Assembly (NCBI RefSeq): GCF_000276665.1
Contig: NW_004955463.1
Coordinates: 10,357,565 to 10,421,564 of the forward strand
Length of the DNA: 64,000 nucleotides
Origin: Chinchilla lanigera
Lineage: Eukaryota; Chordata; Mammalia; Rodentia; Chinchillidae
Direction: 5' to 3'
Of the stretch, positions 1-11,714 are shown piece by piece. Under the pieces are notes generated by a model. It saw only the letters and a list, made by a program, of their open reading frames with translations, searched no databases and was not told where the DNA came from. The translations under genes were made by a program, and so were the position numbers. Position 1 is the first letter of the stretch, and the number at the start of each line of letters is the position of its first letter.

Positions 1-640
1 TGTGTAAACATCATATTGTCCCTTATTGTAGGAAACTGAAAGACTAAGTAAAACTCAAAATGTACAATAGATGATAGGAAAGAGAAAGAAATTGCTCTAA
101 GAAAGGAACAACTGGGATGAGTGAAAGAAGAAAAAAGAAAAAAGGAAGGCAAAACATAAATATATATAAGAATAGCTGTGATGACTATATTGCTGTTGTC
201 TGATGGTGTATTGAAATGAACAGTTAATGCTCACAATTTTTTATGTTCTGATCACCTTTGCATGCTTGTGTCTGGTGGTCTGAGCAACTGATTTGAAGGT
301 AACAATATGCAATGGAATTATAATGGTGATCTCCTACCATCTTCTAGTGAAACTCTGTATTATCTAAGGTTTTACTGAAGAATTGTTTTCTCATTCGCTT
401 TAATGGTTTGAGCAATCTTTCATTCTTACATCTGATAATCTGAGCAATGTAGTTGAGGAGAGCAACACGTAATGTAACAACCACTGTTGATTTGTATTAT
501 TTTGTCTTGAGACCCTGTATCACTTTGAATGTTTTTACTTTGATTTGTTTGTGTTCGTGATACTGGTATGCTGCTACTGTTCTATTTTTTTTTGTTTGTT
601 TGTTTCTCATATACTACTCTCTTTAAAATAAAAAAAAAAA
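1..640 (+). mobile_element. Retroelement 3' end (probably L1 3' UTR) with poly(A) tail
   Basis: The segment runs in from the left edge and ends in an A-rich tail at about 625-640, as expected for a plus-strand non-LTR retrotransposon. No coding sequence is visible. The early part is purine-rich (about 90-150), which is common in L1 3' UTRs. It contains an imperfect tandem duplication, listed separately. Assignment to L1 rather than another LINE is inferred from the tail, the purine tract and the abundance of L1 nearby. Confidence 0.45.
261..570 (+). repeat. Imperfect tandem duplication, period about 160 bp
   Basis: Unit 1 starts near 261 (catgcttgtgtctggtggtctgagcaa) and unit 2 near 421, where the matching words are cattcttacatctgataatc followed by tgagcaa. 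The later words of the two units (gaaactctgtat against gagaccctgtat, and gttttactgaag against gtttttactttg) keep the same order and spacing. The copies are clearly diverged. Internal duplications of this kind occur in LINE 3' UTRs. Confidence 0.5.
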
Positions 641-1089
641 GAATCAGATGTTACCTGAGCACATCTAAAATAGTCATTATTGTCTTTTCTTACCAAGGGC
701 TACAGCATTTACCATGTTAGTTAGGAAGAATATTCTGGAAATGAGGTCTTCTCAATCGGCAGGTCAAGAGGATGAGGAGGTTTTATATAACCAAAGGGTG
801 AAATAGTTAATACAAGCCCATTAAAAAGCTCATATGCTCATTATATGATCATATTCTATCATTCTCATGCCTTTTAGAATTTATGTCAGTCCAAAGGTTC
901 TCTATGGCTGTCAAGAGGAGGACAATTAGCTTGTCCCAAGGGTTGTTTTCTCATTATTTTTGACTTGATATTTATAATCAAATTTGTTTGGATGTTGTTG
1001 TTGTTATCATTTCTACAGGTTCCTCTATATATTCCATTTTCTCTGGCCTCTTCTGGGATTTAAACTACAAATTTTACACTATAAATTTG

Positions 1090-2250
1090 TATTGATCCCT
1101 TTGTGATTAGGGATTTTTGTCATTGCTGCTGCTTGTGTTCTCACTGTTGTTGTTTTGGGTGGTAGTGGTGATGGCGGTACATGTGTGTGCCTATGTATGC
1201 TTTATTTCACATGCTTCCATTTGGATAATCTTATTTGATTTATCTTCAGGTTTACTGATACTTTCTATTGCAGTATGTTGTTAAGCCAGTTCCACTGTAT
1301 TTATTGAGCTTTCACCTATATATTTCCATTTGTAGTGGATTTTATTACTCTTATTATTACAGATCATTTTACTTATTATGTCCACGGTTTCCTTTAATGC
1401 ATCAGATCTAGTTCTAATAGTTTTTAAAGTTTTATCCATTAATTTTAACATTGTCATCTCTAAATCTGTATTAGTTTTTTCCCTACTGATTATAGGTCAT
1501 GTCTTTGTATTTCTTATATCTAATATTTATTTGTAGCTGGATGTTGAGAATATAATACAGTATTATTAAGAATTGATAGTCAACCTTATTTTGATCTTGC
1601 TGAGGCTTGGTTTTAGATGTTGTTGGAGTGGTTCTACTTTATTTCTCCTATGGGGCCTTTCTAGGACCTTGCTCATTATATGATTCAAAGGTTCAGTGTG
1701 TTTTGATGCTTTTGTATTTTTGCTGCCGAGAAAGCCAGTCTTTCAAGGTTGTCAACTTCCAAAATCCCCACATAATTCACAAATTTTTAGTTTCTTCTGC
1801 TGGCCTCCAAAGGCCTCATACAAATTTATTATCATATATAAACTTTGTACTTGTTCACAAATAGGAGATGTCCTCTCTATACTTGAGTTTTAACACTGTA
1901 GTAGATTTTTGGAGGTTCAAATTAATGTAACTACATCTATGACATCCTATCCTTCGCTTAGCAGTCTCACAAGAACTGAACTTTTCAGCCTTGCTGCTGA
2001 CTGCAGCTTTCTATTTACCTTTCACTTTCTTGTGTACCAAAATGACTTTGGGCAGAAATTCATGGTGACTGTAGTGCTCAGATTGTACATTTAACTTACA
2101 TCATAAGTCAAATTCTTGTACTGTCTGTTTTCCATTACATGAAAAGTATTGCTTCATATATTCAGCCCAGTTTCATGTTTTCTTGAGGTGGAATGATAAA
2201 TACAGTATCTTTTATTTTGTAATGACTGGATAGAAATTTTGTATTTTTGT
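1090..2250 (-). mobile_element. Old L1, 5' region (antisense)
   Basis: The T-rich plus strand reads like the complement of an old mammalian L1 5' region. It has a stretch resembling the usual 'genetic-unit' order found upstream of ORF1: a wait-state of T-rich words near 1380-1460, then agctggatgttgagaatat near 1537 and tgctgaggcttggtttt near 1598. The far end near 2190-2240 resembles the L1 5' terminal words seen in antisense. No ORF1 or ORF2 frame is intact. Short plus-strand open frames here (up to 85 codons) are accidental. Confidence 0.4.
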
Positions 2251-2687
2251 GTTTAAGCATTCTACAAATTCATGTAACATCTCTGAATATCCCAGACTTA
2301 CTGTCTTCCAATAAATCCATGTCTTTTTTCTCCAATACTTGTCACTCACCTGTGAATAATGTTAGGAGGATTCTGTATCACAAAGTGAAGGGAAACTGGT
2401 CATTATTAGAATACTGCAGATGAGTGACTGTAGAAATAGTAAGGGATTTTATTTTTCATTAAAAACTTTGTCAAGGAAAACAGAAAGAAAGATACATAAA
2501 TATTAAGCGATTTATATATACCCAGATATTCTTGGGAGAATGTCAGACATCTGGTTCAGACATAGGGACATAGAGGAAAATCAAAAATGACAACCTGAAA
2601 CTCACTGCTCTTTGGTAAAATTCATTTTATCTTAGTTTGAATTTCAGGTTTTCATGTGCTTGATATCAGGCTTCTAAAATATTAGCA

Positions 2688-2764
2688 TTATAGGTTGGTT
2701 GAATACAATGCTTTAACTTTAAATTTGTGTTCAATTAATCTAAAGAATGAATGAACCAACCAGT
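2688..2764. mobile_element. Mariner-type MITE candidate, about 77 bp
   Basis: The element begins taggttggtt next to TA and closes with aaccaacca, giving terminal inverted repeats of about 9 bp. The length of about 77 bp and the ttaggttggt-like terminus match small mariner-derived MITEs of mammals. The interior is A/T-rich and non-coding. The inverted repeats are short enough that chance is possible. Confidence 0.35.
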
Positions 2765-4245
2765 GTTTATTGTTGCTGTAACCATGGCTCAGATGTTCCC
2801 AGGAACTTTTTCATAGGAATGCAACAATATTTGGTATTAGCATGTAGGACCAGGGCAAGATAGAGGAAGAGTACGTCCTTTATGATCTATGTACATTTAA
2901 GAATGTGAGAAAGTCATAGTCTCCCCAGTCCTCTACTTTTTCCAGTAAAACACATACACACAGAAAAAATCCTGTCATTTACACACTGGATATGGATGAA
3001 TGTGTTTTATGTAATGAAATGCTACCTAAGCACAAAGTTATAGCTAGATTGGGTGCTTATGTGGTATAATTTCATGAGTATTTAAATATCAACACATATT
3101 TCCTGCTAAATTATATACTTAAAGTCCCAACATTTGACGTTTTCTCTTTATTTGAGGTATTGATTTTCAAGGCTCTGGTTGGAAGATATGAAGATCTATT
3201 AATGTACTATTTGTTCATGGAGCAGTGAGGAGAATGGAAAATAGAAAAGTAAAGTTTTGTGAGGAGAAAGCTTTGAGAAGTTCTGAATGGTGATGCACCA
3301 TTGGCCTAAAAAGACCTGGAACAGGGCAGTCGTCTGAGTCCTAAGGAGAAGCATGAAGCAAAGTAGAAGTCTGAAGGAAGGATAGAATCTCAAAGAAAGA
3401 GCTGCACTCTGCGTTTTGGAATAGAATGTGCCTTTCCTAGCAGCTATTACGGGACTTAACCTGTCAATCTGTCCAACACCTTCCTATATGAAAGGCATTG
3501 ACTGTGTGAAAATCACAGTATTAGACAGTATTAGAGGTAATCTAATTTTAGTTTGAAGAAAAATATAACATATTTTCTTCTAGTTCTGTAGTCAAAGGAC
3601 ATAAAATTACTTATTTCCAACACAGAGTTGCTAGTAGCAGCTTCAGGACCAGAGCTCAAGCCCCCGATTCTTAGCCCTTTTTTTCTAACTTGGCGACCCT
3701 TAATTTCTCCAATTTGGGGCAGTATAAGGAAGGACATGGCCTTCCTAGAGTCACATCAGTAACCACACAGAAAAACCTAAGTACCTGCCAAGATTTCTAA
3801 ATGCTCCTACTCTCAGGTATTTTCAAACCTTTTTACGGATGCTCTATAAACTTTGGACGTTAATATAGATATATTGTTCTATCTCCAGAGAACGATCTGT
3901 CCTTATAATGTACATCACTGTTCCTCATAATCTTGTGCTGGCATTGTTACTACCCAAGAGGTTGAAAAGATTAATGCATAACCTGGAGTTCTTTCCATTT
4001 CAAAACTAAATACATGCTGCAAAACTGTCTTCTGGCTTAAGTCATTGCCAAAGCCCATGATCCCTGAGACTGCATGAGCACAGCAATCAGCAACCTTAGT
4101 AGATTTTGCAGTGAAAGTTTGGTAAAATAACTATACACAGGAGTGAGCCACCTGCACCTGTTTATGTGGTGAGGAAAGCCAACATCTCAGATTCACTTTC
4201 TCCATGACTAAGAGTAAGACTACCTGGGAATTATTCTCAACTCAT
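2765..4245. other. Unique AT-rich intergenic sequence
   Basis: I see no gene or clear repeat. Two short open frames on the minus strand (3199-3393 and 3531-3737) show no family resemblance and no splice context. Confidence 0.4.
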
Positions 4246-4249
4246 TACA

Positions 4250-4430
4250 GTTTAGTTTGTAATCATAGAATAATGAAATATTTAACACCCAATTCCTCCC
4301 CTTAACAAATGAAAAAGCTGAAAGTTTCCATGGACCAGCCATGGTCACACTGATAATTTGTGGCAAACTTGTGATGGAATCAAGGCCCAATGATTTGTAT
4401 TACTCCAGTGGGAAAAAAACTAAGGCAGTG
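4250..4430 (-). mobile_element. MIR SINE fragment (antisense)
   Basis: The plus strand shows the antisense MIR order: an aaatgaaaaagctgaaag word near 4310 (compare 'gaggaaactgaggc'), ggtcacactgat near 4343 (compare 'ggtcacacagct'), and a gatggaatcaaggcc word near 4372 (compare 'gggattcgaaccc' in the same strand). Divergence is high, as expected for a pan-mammalian MIR. Confidence 0.45.
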
Positions 4431-4439
4431 AAACATTGT

Positions 4440-5425
4440 GAAGAGCTGATTTGTTTTTTTTTACTTTTAAAAAGTACTGAAACAGTAGAATATTCCATAA
4501 TCAGCTGTCAACAGATGTGTCTTTTATTGGATATGACACTCACCCTCAGACCTACAAGCACAGACACATACACACACTTACTCAGAAACTTATTCTGTAA
4601 AAAAATTGGGTGAAATTCCCTGACTTGCTGCTATGTCAGCCACTGGTATCATCAAGTATTTTTTAATCTTTTCTCTCAGCACAACTCAGATATTCAACAG
4701 CTGGGAATAAATAAGCAATATAAATCTCTATTCCTTGAAAGCAGAAATGAAGTCTATACCTTTCAGATAACTTAATAACCTCTAGCATCAGTAATAAATA
4801 CCCAGGTTTCTGTATAAATTACATTGGCTCTTGGAATTTTATACTCAGCTTTGAGTTATTTGTTTCATATATCATATCTGCAGGTATAGAAATTAAAAAG
4901 AAAAGCTTTGGAATATGAATACATTTTGAAGGGAGAGAAGTGTGTGCTAACGGTATAACTCTGGGAAGTGTTCTTGTTCAATGTTATAATGTTATAATCA
5001 CTTTAAATAACTGCTCTAGTATTTCAGAATAAAGCATGCCAGTGTCAAAAGGAACCAGTGAAGCAACTGGATGTTGAAATGTTCTAATCTAGACAGTGAG
5101 GTTCTACATCAGATGGTCAGTACTCTTGTTAATCGTCCCGGCCTCTGCAGAGAGCCAGCATCAAGAGACAGGTGTGGTAAAGTTCCAATAGTTCATGGCT
5201 CAGTTTGAGCTGTGGTGCTTTGTTCACATCCACCTGATGACAAGGCCTGGAAAATCTGATCTCTTTACCTCTACTCAGTGTGAATACTGATGTGTACAGT
5301 CACGCTGAAGTCAAAGCCAATCTCAGTCAGCGTTCATTCTTCCATGCTTTCAGGTCTAAGCAGTGTGTTGTCTCAAAGTTGAGGTAGGGTGGGCTCATTC
5401 TTAGAAAGGCTTTGAAAAATGGAAG
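4440..5425. other. Unique intergenic sequence
   Basis: No recognisable repeat or gene. The stretch at about 5040-5300 is less AT-rich than its surroundings and has no repeat character that I can identify, so it is a minor candidate for conserved noncoding DNA. Confidence 0.35.
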
Positions 5426-5429
5426 TGGA

Positions 5430-6350
5430 TTACTGTGTGTGGTAGACTGACAACTAGTGGTCAACTTATAACCCCCAGCTGAACTGAGTAATGGTGGTGC
5501 TGGGTGTGGGAGGCCCACCTGAGGACTGTTGCCAGCAGCATAAGAGACAGAACTGGAGAAGAAGTTAGGCTGTTTGAAGCTGAGAAAAGGCTGTTGGGAG
5601 CTGGTAAAAAATGTAAGGAGCTGTTGGTTCTTTTGGAGGAGCTTGTCATGCTGGCTTTCCTGATGAACTTGGCTGTTTTCATCCTTTATGGAGCTTGGGA
5701 CCTTATTGGCACGGAGAGTAGCTTCAGTTCGCTTTGGGAGAGCTCTGATCCTCACTTTGAGCATTGCTTCCTGGTCTGGAGGGGAGGATGGTGCACTGCC
5801 AGTCTCCTGGAGATACTTGATGTGTTGGCTTTCTTGATGGAAACTCGACCATCTTAATAATCATTGGAGCTCAGGACCTCACTCTTGCTAAGGATTGCTG
5901 TGGTATCTTTTGGGGGAGCTCTGGTTTTTACTTTGCATGTCACTTGCTGGCTCCAGTGTAGATCCTTTAGCCTGCTAGCACAGATCTTTCATCCAGCTGG
6001 CACAGACTTTCTAGATTCCTCAACTGACCTTTGGGCCTTCCCAGTGCAGATCCATGAAACAGGCCTTCATGAGACATTGTCCTGGGCTCTGAGCCTCCAG
6101 CTGGATTCATGGGAGGCATTGTTATGGGCTCTAGGTATTCAGCTGGACTCATGTAGAACATTATCATGGGACCCAAGTCCTTAGCTGGATTCTTGGTCTA
6201 TAGTGTGTGGACAGGTTTCCTGCACTCTCTTATGTATCATTCTTTGCATGACTATTACAAAAAACCATATAAAATATGTGTCCTGTATCATACTATTTCC
6301 CCTTGCAAAATATCCCCCAAACCAACACACTGTGAATTCAATAAACTTCA
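5430..6350 (+). mobile_element. LTR-like interspersed repeat with internal tandem units
   Basis: This block is more GC-rich than its surroundings, has no intact coding frame and ends with an aataaa polyadenylation-type hexamer near 6339. That layout, together with the internal 42-bp tandem units at 6066-6190, suggests an endogenous retrovirus-type LTR or a composite of LTR fragments. I cannot name the family and the left boundary is uncertain. Overlapping open frames (145 aa minus at 5327-5764, 117 aa plus at 5504-5857, 106 aa plus at 5864-6184) look like by-products of the higher GC content. Confidence 0.35.
6066..6190 (+). repeat. Tandem repeat, three units of about 42 bp
   Basis: The word gctgga recurs at 6100, 6142 and 6183. 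Each copy is preceded by a catgrgavcattrtyvtggg-type segment: catgagacattgtcctggg at 6069, catgggaggcattgttatggg at 6109 and catgtagaacattatcatggg at 6150. The units share order and spacing but differ at several positions, so the array is old or under no constraint. Confidence 0.65.
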
Positions 6351-6354
6351 ATAA

Positions 6355-7725
6355 TGACTAAACTAAACTGCTACCTTCCAGGAGAAACAGGAAGATTATT
6401 TGCAGGACTCATTTATTATCAGTTCAGCACTCCATTTAAATCAGAACATGTTCTCAAGTAGCTCATATCTGATAGGCTGGACAATTAATTTATATCTACC
6501 TGTGCATAGACTTAGGCATAAAAGAAAAACACAACCAAAGATGCATCACACCCTACCTATGGAACTCAAGGTCTTCTGTAGCTACAGATATTATTATGAT
6601 TAAAAAAATTCTCATTATAAATTTTGCTTGGATCACTAAGTTCTTAACCTTTTCATTGTTTTCTTAGCAAAAATATTAAATTCAACATAGTATTTAATTA
6701 ATACATGAAAGATACTTGAAAGAAAATTAAATCTATGTCATACATATTCCAATAAATTGAATTGGGCATATATTTTTCTTTTTTTCTGTACATTTTTTGA
6801 AACGGTTCATAACAACTCAAATAGCTGCAAGTCAAAATGAGCTTTTAGTTGTGTAGTGGGACAGCAAGACAAGTAATCACCATATAATGCATAGAGATAC
6901 TCATGTTCAGGTGTGTAACACAAGTACAGTAGCTTGTGGCTTAAGTTGGCCTAGCCTGGGCATGTCAGGCACAGAGGAGGAACAGACCTGGCAGAAGCTC
7001 ACTTATATAAGGCCCCAGAAGCCTCTTAGCGATGATCATCTGGGGAAGGAAAATAACTGATCATGGCTCAACCTGTCCTTGGGATTGGACATGATGTTAA
7101 GGATAGATGATTGAGAGAAGAACTAAGTAAGTTTTTCCTAACTGTTGAATCACACTGGGACACAAGTGTACTATTTTGAAGACTCCTCTAGCATAGTGTC
7201 ACGGTAAAGGATATTTATCTTTCTTGGCCATCTTTCAGTTTCGATACCTTACATAATGGCTGTGCAAAACAAGCTGGGAAGTCCAGTTGCAGATATGCTA
7301 TATATGATATACACAATCATTTTATATATATATATATATATATCACAATTATTTTCCTGTAAAAAGATAATTGTAATAAAAGAAATACTCTAGGGACATA
7401 GAAAACCCAGAAGAATTCTAGTTTGACCACTGATTCCACATGCCATTAACCATTTGGATCTTGGATTATATATTTTTATGAACTCACATTATCAGTGAGA
7501 ACACTAAGATTCCTTTTTACTTCTTTGATTCTATGATTTTTATATTCCTCATTAAGTCACTGTGATTTAGGGTGGTTAACATGTAAACAATAGGCTAGTT
7601 TGTAATGTCACTGAAACAATATATAATGCTTTTTAATACTGAATTTTTACTCCAGTACATGTGACAAATACCTTATATTATGCTATGATTTGATAATATT
7701 ATATAGTATTAATGTTTAATAATAT
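6355..7725. other. Unique AT-rich intergenic sequence with a short TA microsatellite
   Basis: No gene or clear dispersed element. A pure TA run lies at about 7320-7343. The less AT-rich part at 6890-7130 contains acttatataaggcccc, a TATA-like word, but no promoter, cap site or reading frame goes with it. Confidence 0.35.
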
Positions 7726-7727
7726 AG

Positions 7728-7900
7728 TCTTGGGAGGCAGACAGACTTAGATTCTAATTGAGCTTTTAAGCTTATTAACTATATGATCTTCAGCAAGCTA
7801 ACCAACCCCTCTGTGGATCAGTTTCATTAAGTGTTTATTGAAAAGGTTTCATCTTTAGTGATTAATTTTGTAAAGCAATTAAAATAGTACATTATGTATG
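7728..7900 (+). mobile_element. MIR SINE (sense)
   Basis: The core order of MIR is readable: ggcagacagacttagattctaa at 7736 (compare 'cagacctgggttcgaatcc'), then actatatgatcttcagcaagct (compare 'tgtgaccttgggcaagt'), then aacccctctgtggatcagtttcatta (compare 'aacctctctgtgcctcagtttcctca'), then a gattaa word near 7860. It is diverged but in the correct order. Confidence 0.65.
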
Positions 7901-7964
7901 GCAATATATTAAAATAAGTATTAACTCTTAATATAGTTTCTTTTACAAAAATAAAAAGATTAGA

Positions 7965-10290
7965 ATGGAATTTTGAACATTATGCTGCTGGAACATTATG
8001 CTGATTCATATGGACACTCTGTGCCTGACTTTTATGAATTACCAAATTATATTCCGAAGTGGTATAACACTTTGCACACCTGCAATTAGTGCTTTAGGCT
8101 TCCCATTTTCCACAGTCACCAACACTTATTGTCTGAGTTTTTTTACTATAGCCGCCTTAATAGAGTGAACTTTTACTAAATTGTAGTTTTGATTGGCATT
8201 TCTCTGATAACTAATGATGTTGAAAACTTTTTTATTTGCTTATTGGCCACTTGTATATGTTAGAAGACATTTTTATTCAAATTTTTGTCCATTTTTATTG
8301 GATTATTTACATTTTTATTATTCTGTTGTGAAAGAAAAATAATTTTTACACTCTGGATACTGGTTACTCACCACATGTGAGATATGTTCTCATTATCTCT
8401 CCATCGTTTTGCATTGGACTTTCCTTATTATGTTTTCTGAAGTAAAAGTGTATTTCATTTTGATTATGTCCATTTTATTTCTTTTTCTGTTTGGTTGCTT
8501 ATTGTTTAGGTGTTGCATGTAAGAAAATATTTCCTAATCCAACAGCAGACACATTTATCCATACATAATTTCCTTTAGAGCTTTATAATTTCATCTCTTT
8601 CATTTATGTCTTTGATTTATTATGAGCTAAGATTGAAATATGATATGAAGCTGCGGTACACGTCATTCTTATGTATTTGGGTAAGCTGTTATCTCAGCAC
8701 TGCTCACTAGAAATATCATTGTCTGCCTTTCAATTATCTTGGCACAATTGTCAAGAATGAATTCAGCATACATACATGGCTACTTCTACACTGTCAGTTC
8801 TATTCCACTGATATATATATATATCTAGCCTAACATGGGCACCACAAAAATCTCTATTATTTTAGGTTTGCTGTGTTTTAAAATAGGAAAGTGTAGTTAT
8901 CTAAACTTTAGTATTTTTCAGGGTTGATTTGGCTACTCTGAGTTCCCTGCATTTCCATGTAAATTTTAGATTCACTTTGTAAATAACTGCAATAAATTCA
9001 AGAGGAATTTTACCAAAGTTTGTTTGAAACTGTTGGTCAATTTAGGGAGTACTACTTCTTAACAATGCTGTTCTAATCCACAAGTATGGGATACCTTTCT
9101 ATTTATCTTTGGGAGCTTTTTAAATTTCTTTCAATAAAATGTTTATTATTTTGAATATATGAGTTTTGTATTTAAAAATTATTTCTAAGTATTTTATTCC
9201 CTTTGGTATCATTCTGATTTTTTTTCTGCTACCAGGAATCCCTTTGGTATCATTATATGTAAAATTTTAATAATATTTTATTTTCTGATTACTACTAGTA
9301 TATAGAAATATAATGGACATTATCATATTATCTTGTACCATTAGTGTCTACTAAATTTGCTTATCAGTTCTAGCAAATGTTTTGGTGAATTCCTTAGAAT
9401 TTTTATATCCAAGATCATGTCAGTTGAACAGAGATAATTTTATTTTTCTTTTCCAAATTGGGTGACTTTTATTTGCATTCTTGCCTAATTTCCCTTACTG
9501 AGCTGCACTACAGCGGTGACTTAAAGTGTTATGAAAGGAACTTCTGAGTTTTTTCTGTAACTTAATTTTTTGTGTCTATTGTGATAATCATGGTTTTTTG
9601 TTATTATTTATTTTTGCCCCTTTAAAAACATACATTACATAAACTGATTCTTGTTTGTTGAAAATTTGCACTTTTGAAATCTCATTTGTTTTGTATATAT
9701 ATATATATATATATATCTGGTTCAATTTTTGCCAAGCATTTTTGCACCTATAATTGTAAGAGAAAATAGTTTCTCATGATCTCTGTACCTGATGCTCACA
9801 TTAGTGTAAAACTGGTTTATAGTATGGCTTTGGAAATGCTTCTTCTATGGGCTTTGCTTTGTGGGAAGTGTTTTGATTATTAAACAAACACCTTTACATT
9901 ATAGATCTATTTTCAGTTTTAATTTCTTCCCAAGTCAGTTACAGTAGTCTGCTTTTTGAAATAATTTTTACCTGTCTTTTAGGTTACTTAATTTATTGAT
10001 ATATACTGTGCATCATACTTCATAATATTCTTTTTCTACCCTCTCTCCTGATTTTAATAATTAAAGGCATCCATTTTTTACCTAGTTGGGCAAGAGATTT
10101 ATCCATTTGGTTGAATTTTTTCAGAGTCAATTACTAATTTCACTAATTTTTAAAGTTGGTTTTCTATTTGTTTTTGATTCCATAATCTTTATTATGTGTA
10201 TTATTTTTATTTTATTATTTTTATTTTTTATTATGTTTATTATTTTGATATTATGTTTATTATTTTGATTCCATAATCTTTAGTATGTTC
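7965..10290 (-). mobile_element. Old L1: 3' UTR and 3' part of ORF2 (antisense)
   Basis: The plus strand follows the complement of L1 from the 3' UTR into ORF2 over 2.3 kb. Landmarks are ttccacagtcaccaacactta (8110), tttgattggcatttctctgataactaatgatgttga (8189), gaaaatatttcctaatccaacagc (8523), ggcacaattgtcaagaatga (8741), tctattccactgatatat (8800), tttggctactctgagttccctgcatttccatgt (8929), tttctaagtattttattccctttggt (9182) and ccaagatcatgtcagttgaacagagataattttatttttctttcc (9410). Many indels and stops leave no usable reverse transcriptase frame. It contains a short TA run at about 9694-9717 and a T-rich low-complexity run at 10190-10270. Confidence 0.8.
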
Positions 10291-10382
10291 ACAGTGCCAC
10301 TTTTGAAGTTGTCTTTTAGGCTATACAGGGACAAAACAAGAGATAAAAATAAAGGCCATTTACACTATCTTTTACATTTACC

Positions 10383-10800
10383 TGTTGTTGGGGAAAGGGT
10401 TAAAAATTACAGTGAAATGCAAATGTTACCTGTAATGACTTTTCCTGATGCCTTTTTGTAGAGAGAGCAACTACTTCTTGAGAAAGAATATATAGAGATA
10501 ACTGTTGATACACAAAAATCTGTGTATTCTCAGGCTCGAGACAAGACTGGGAAACATGCTTCCTGCCACGCAGACCTGCTGACACCAAGTCACTTGTGTC
10601 TGACACAGTACTTAAGAAACTGAGGATCTAAAGTTCCCATGGTGTTCTCTCTCTCACCTGCTGAGTGCTCATTCGAGATCTCTCCCAGAGGAACCCCTTT
10701 ACCTTGGGTGCTGTCTCCGGCCTCGTTGCATAGTAGTATATTATTTGACTAAGTTCATATCTGATGTACTTTTATAATAAACTTACTTTCATCTTTTAAA
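10383..10800 (+). mobile_element. Probable retroviral-type LTR
   Basis: The block interrupts L1 sequence, is more GC-rich than its flanks, and carries an aataaa signal followed by a pyrimidine-rich tail (aataaacttactttcatctttt near 10778), as in U3-R-U5 structures. A region of ctctctctcacctgctgagtgctc lies upstream. Ends were not fixed by inverted TG...CA or a target duplication. No retroviral coding sequence accompanies it, so it would be a solo LTR. Confidence 0.4.
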
Positions 10801-10919
10801 AATCATTATGTAGCTCTTCTCTGTTCATGTGTATCTGAACCTCACATTTCTGTAATCTCATATATGTGACCCGGTGCTGTTGTGTCTGTGCACATTCCTT
10901 TAATAACTTCTAAATAATC

Positions 10920-11580
10920 TTTTCTTTTTGCTGTGAAGTACTCTCTCTACTCTTTCTTATTGGACAAGCACCTAGGTAGGAAAAATTCTCTGCTAGCATA
11001 AGTATCTGGGGATAGTTAGTAATAGCTTCATTTTGGAAGGATAGCTTTTCTGATATAGAATTATTGGCTGATCATCTTTTTTGGCACATTGTGACAGTGT
11101 AGAATTACCTGCTGACTTCTTTGATCTCTGATGAGAAATCAGTTATTAGTCTTAATCTAGGTCATCAGACAACATATGCCACTTCTTTCTTGCTGCTTTG
11201 AAGATGCTTTCACCGTTTTGTATGGAAAATTGATTTTGGTGTTTCTTGATGTGGATGTCTTTAAGTTTATCCCAACTTGATATGTTGAATTTCTTAATAA
11301 TTTTCATCAAATGCTGGAAGTTTTTCGTGATTATTTCTTCAATTGTTCCTCCTATCCTTTTTCTTATCTCCTTTTGCAACTGCTAATATATCTATGTTGG
11401 TAGGGTAAATGTGACACAGTACTCTGAATTTCTATTCATTTTTCTTTATCTTTTTTTCTATGACTCAAGATAATCTGATTTTCAAGGTTGACTGATTCTT
11501 TCTTTTACTATTCAAATTATTTTTTGAGAATTTCTAGTAAATTTTTAATAGCAGTTACTAAACACTTAAATTCCAGAATT
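10920..11580 (-). mobile_element. Old L1, region upstream of or within ORF1 (antisense)
   Basis: Landmarks on the plus strand are gatgagaaatcagttattagt (11129), tttcttgctgctttgaagatgctttc (11186), a tggtgtttcttgatgtggatgtct run (11238), tcatcaaatgctggaagtttttcgtgattatttcttcaattgttcctcc (11305) and ttctttcttttactattcaaatt (11490). This order is characteristic of antisense L1 5' region. The 75-codon minus-strand frame at 11152-11379 is a remnant of that region and not a gene. Confidence 0.55.
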
Positions 11581-11591
11581 TCTATTTTTTT

Positions 11592-11695
11592 CTTTTTTTT
11601 TTGCGGGGGGTAGATTTTTCCGGTACCGGGAACCAAGCTCACAACCTTGTGCTTGCCAGGCAGGTGCTGTGCCATTGAGCTAAATCCCCAGCCCC
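11592..11695 (-). mobile_element. ID-like tRNA-derived SINE (antisense), with target-site duplication
   Basis: Reading the minus strand, the copy starts ggggctggggatttagctca, with a tRNA A-box-like tagctcaatgg, then cctgcctggcaagc, and ends near ggttcccggtaccgg and an A-rich tail (poly-T at 11592-11602 on the plus strand). The direct repeat ctatttttttct at 11582 and 11695 is the target-site duplication. The insertion lies in older L1 sequence. Confidence 0.85.
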
Positions 11696-11714
11696 TATTT
11701 TTTTCTTTTAAAAT

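Noticed and set aside
5327..5857. Overlapping 145-codon minus and 117-codon plus frames
   Set aside because: Both are in an LTR-like, GC-richer repeat, they overlap on opposite strands, and neither resembles a known protein.
7010..7040. TATA-like word acttatataaggcccc as a promoter
   Set aside because: There is no downstream reading frame, no CpG enrichment and no other core element. One TATA word in AT-rich DNA is expected by chance.
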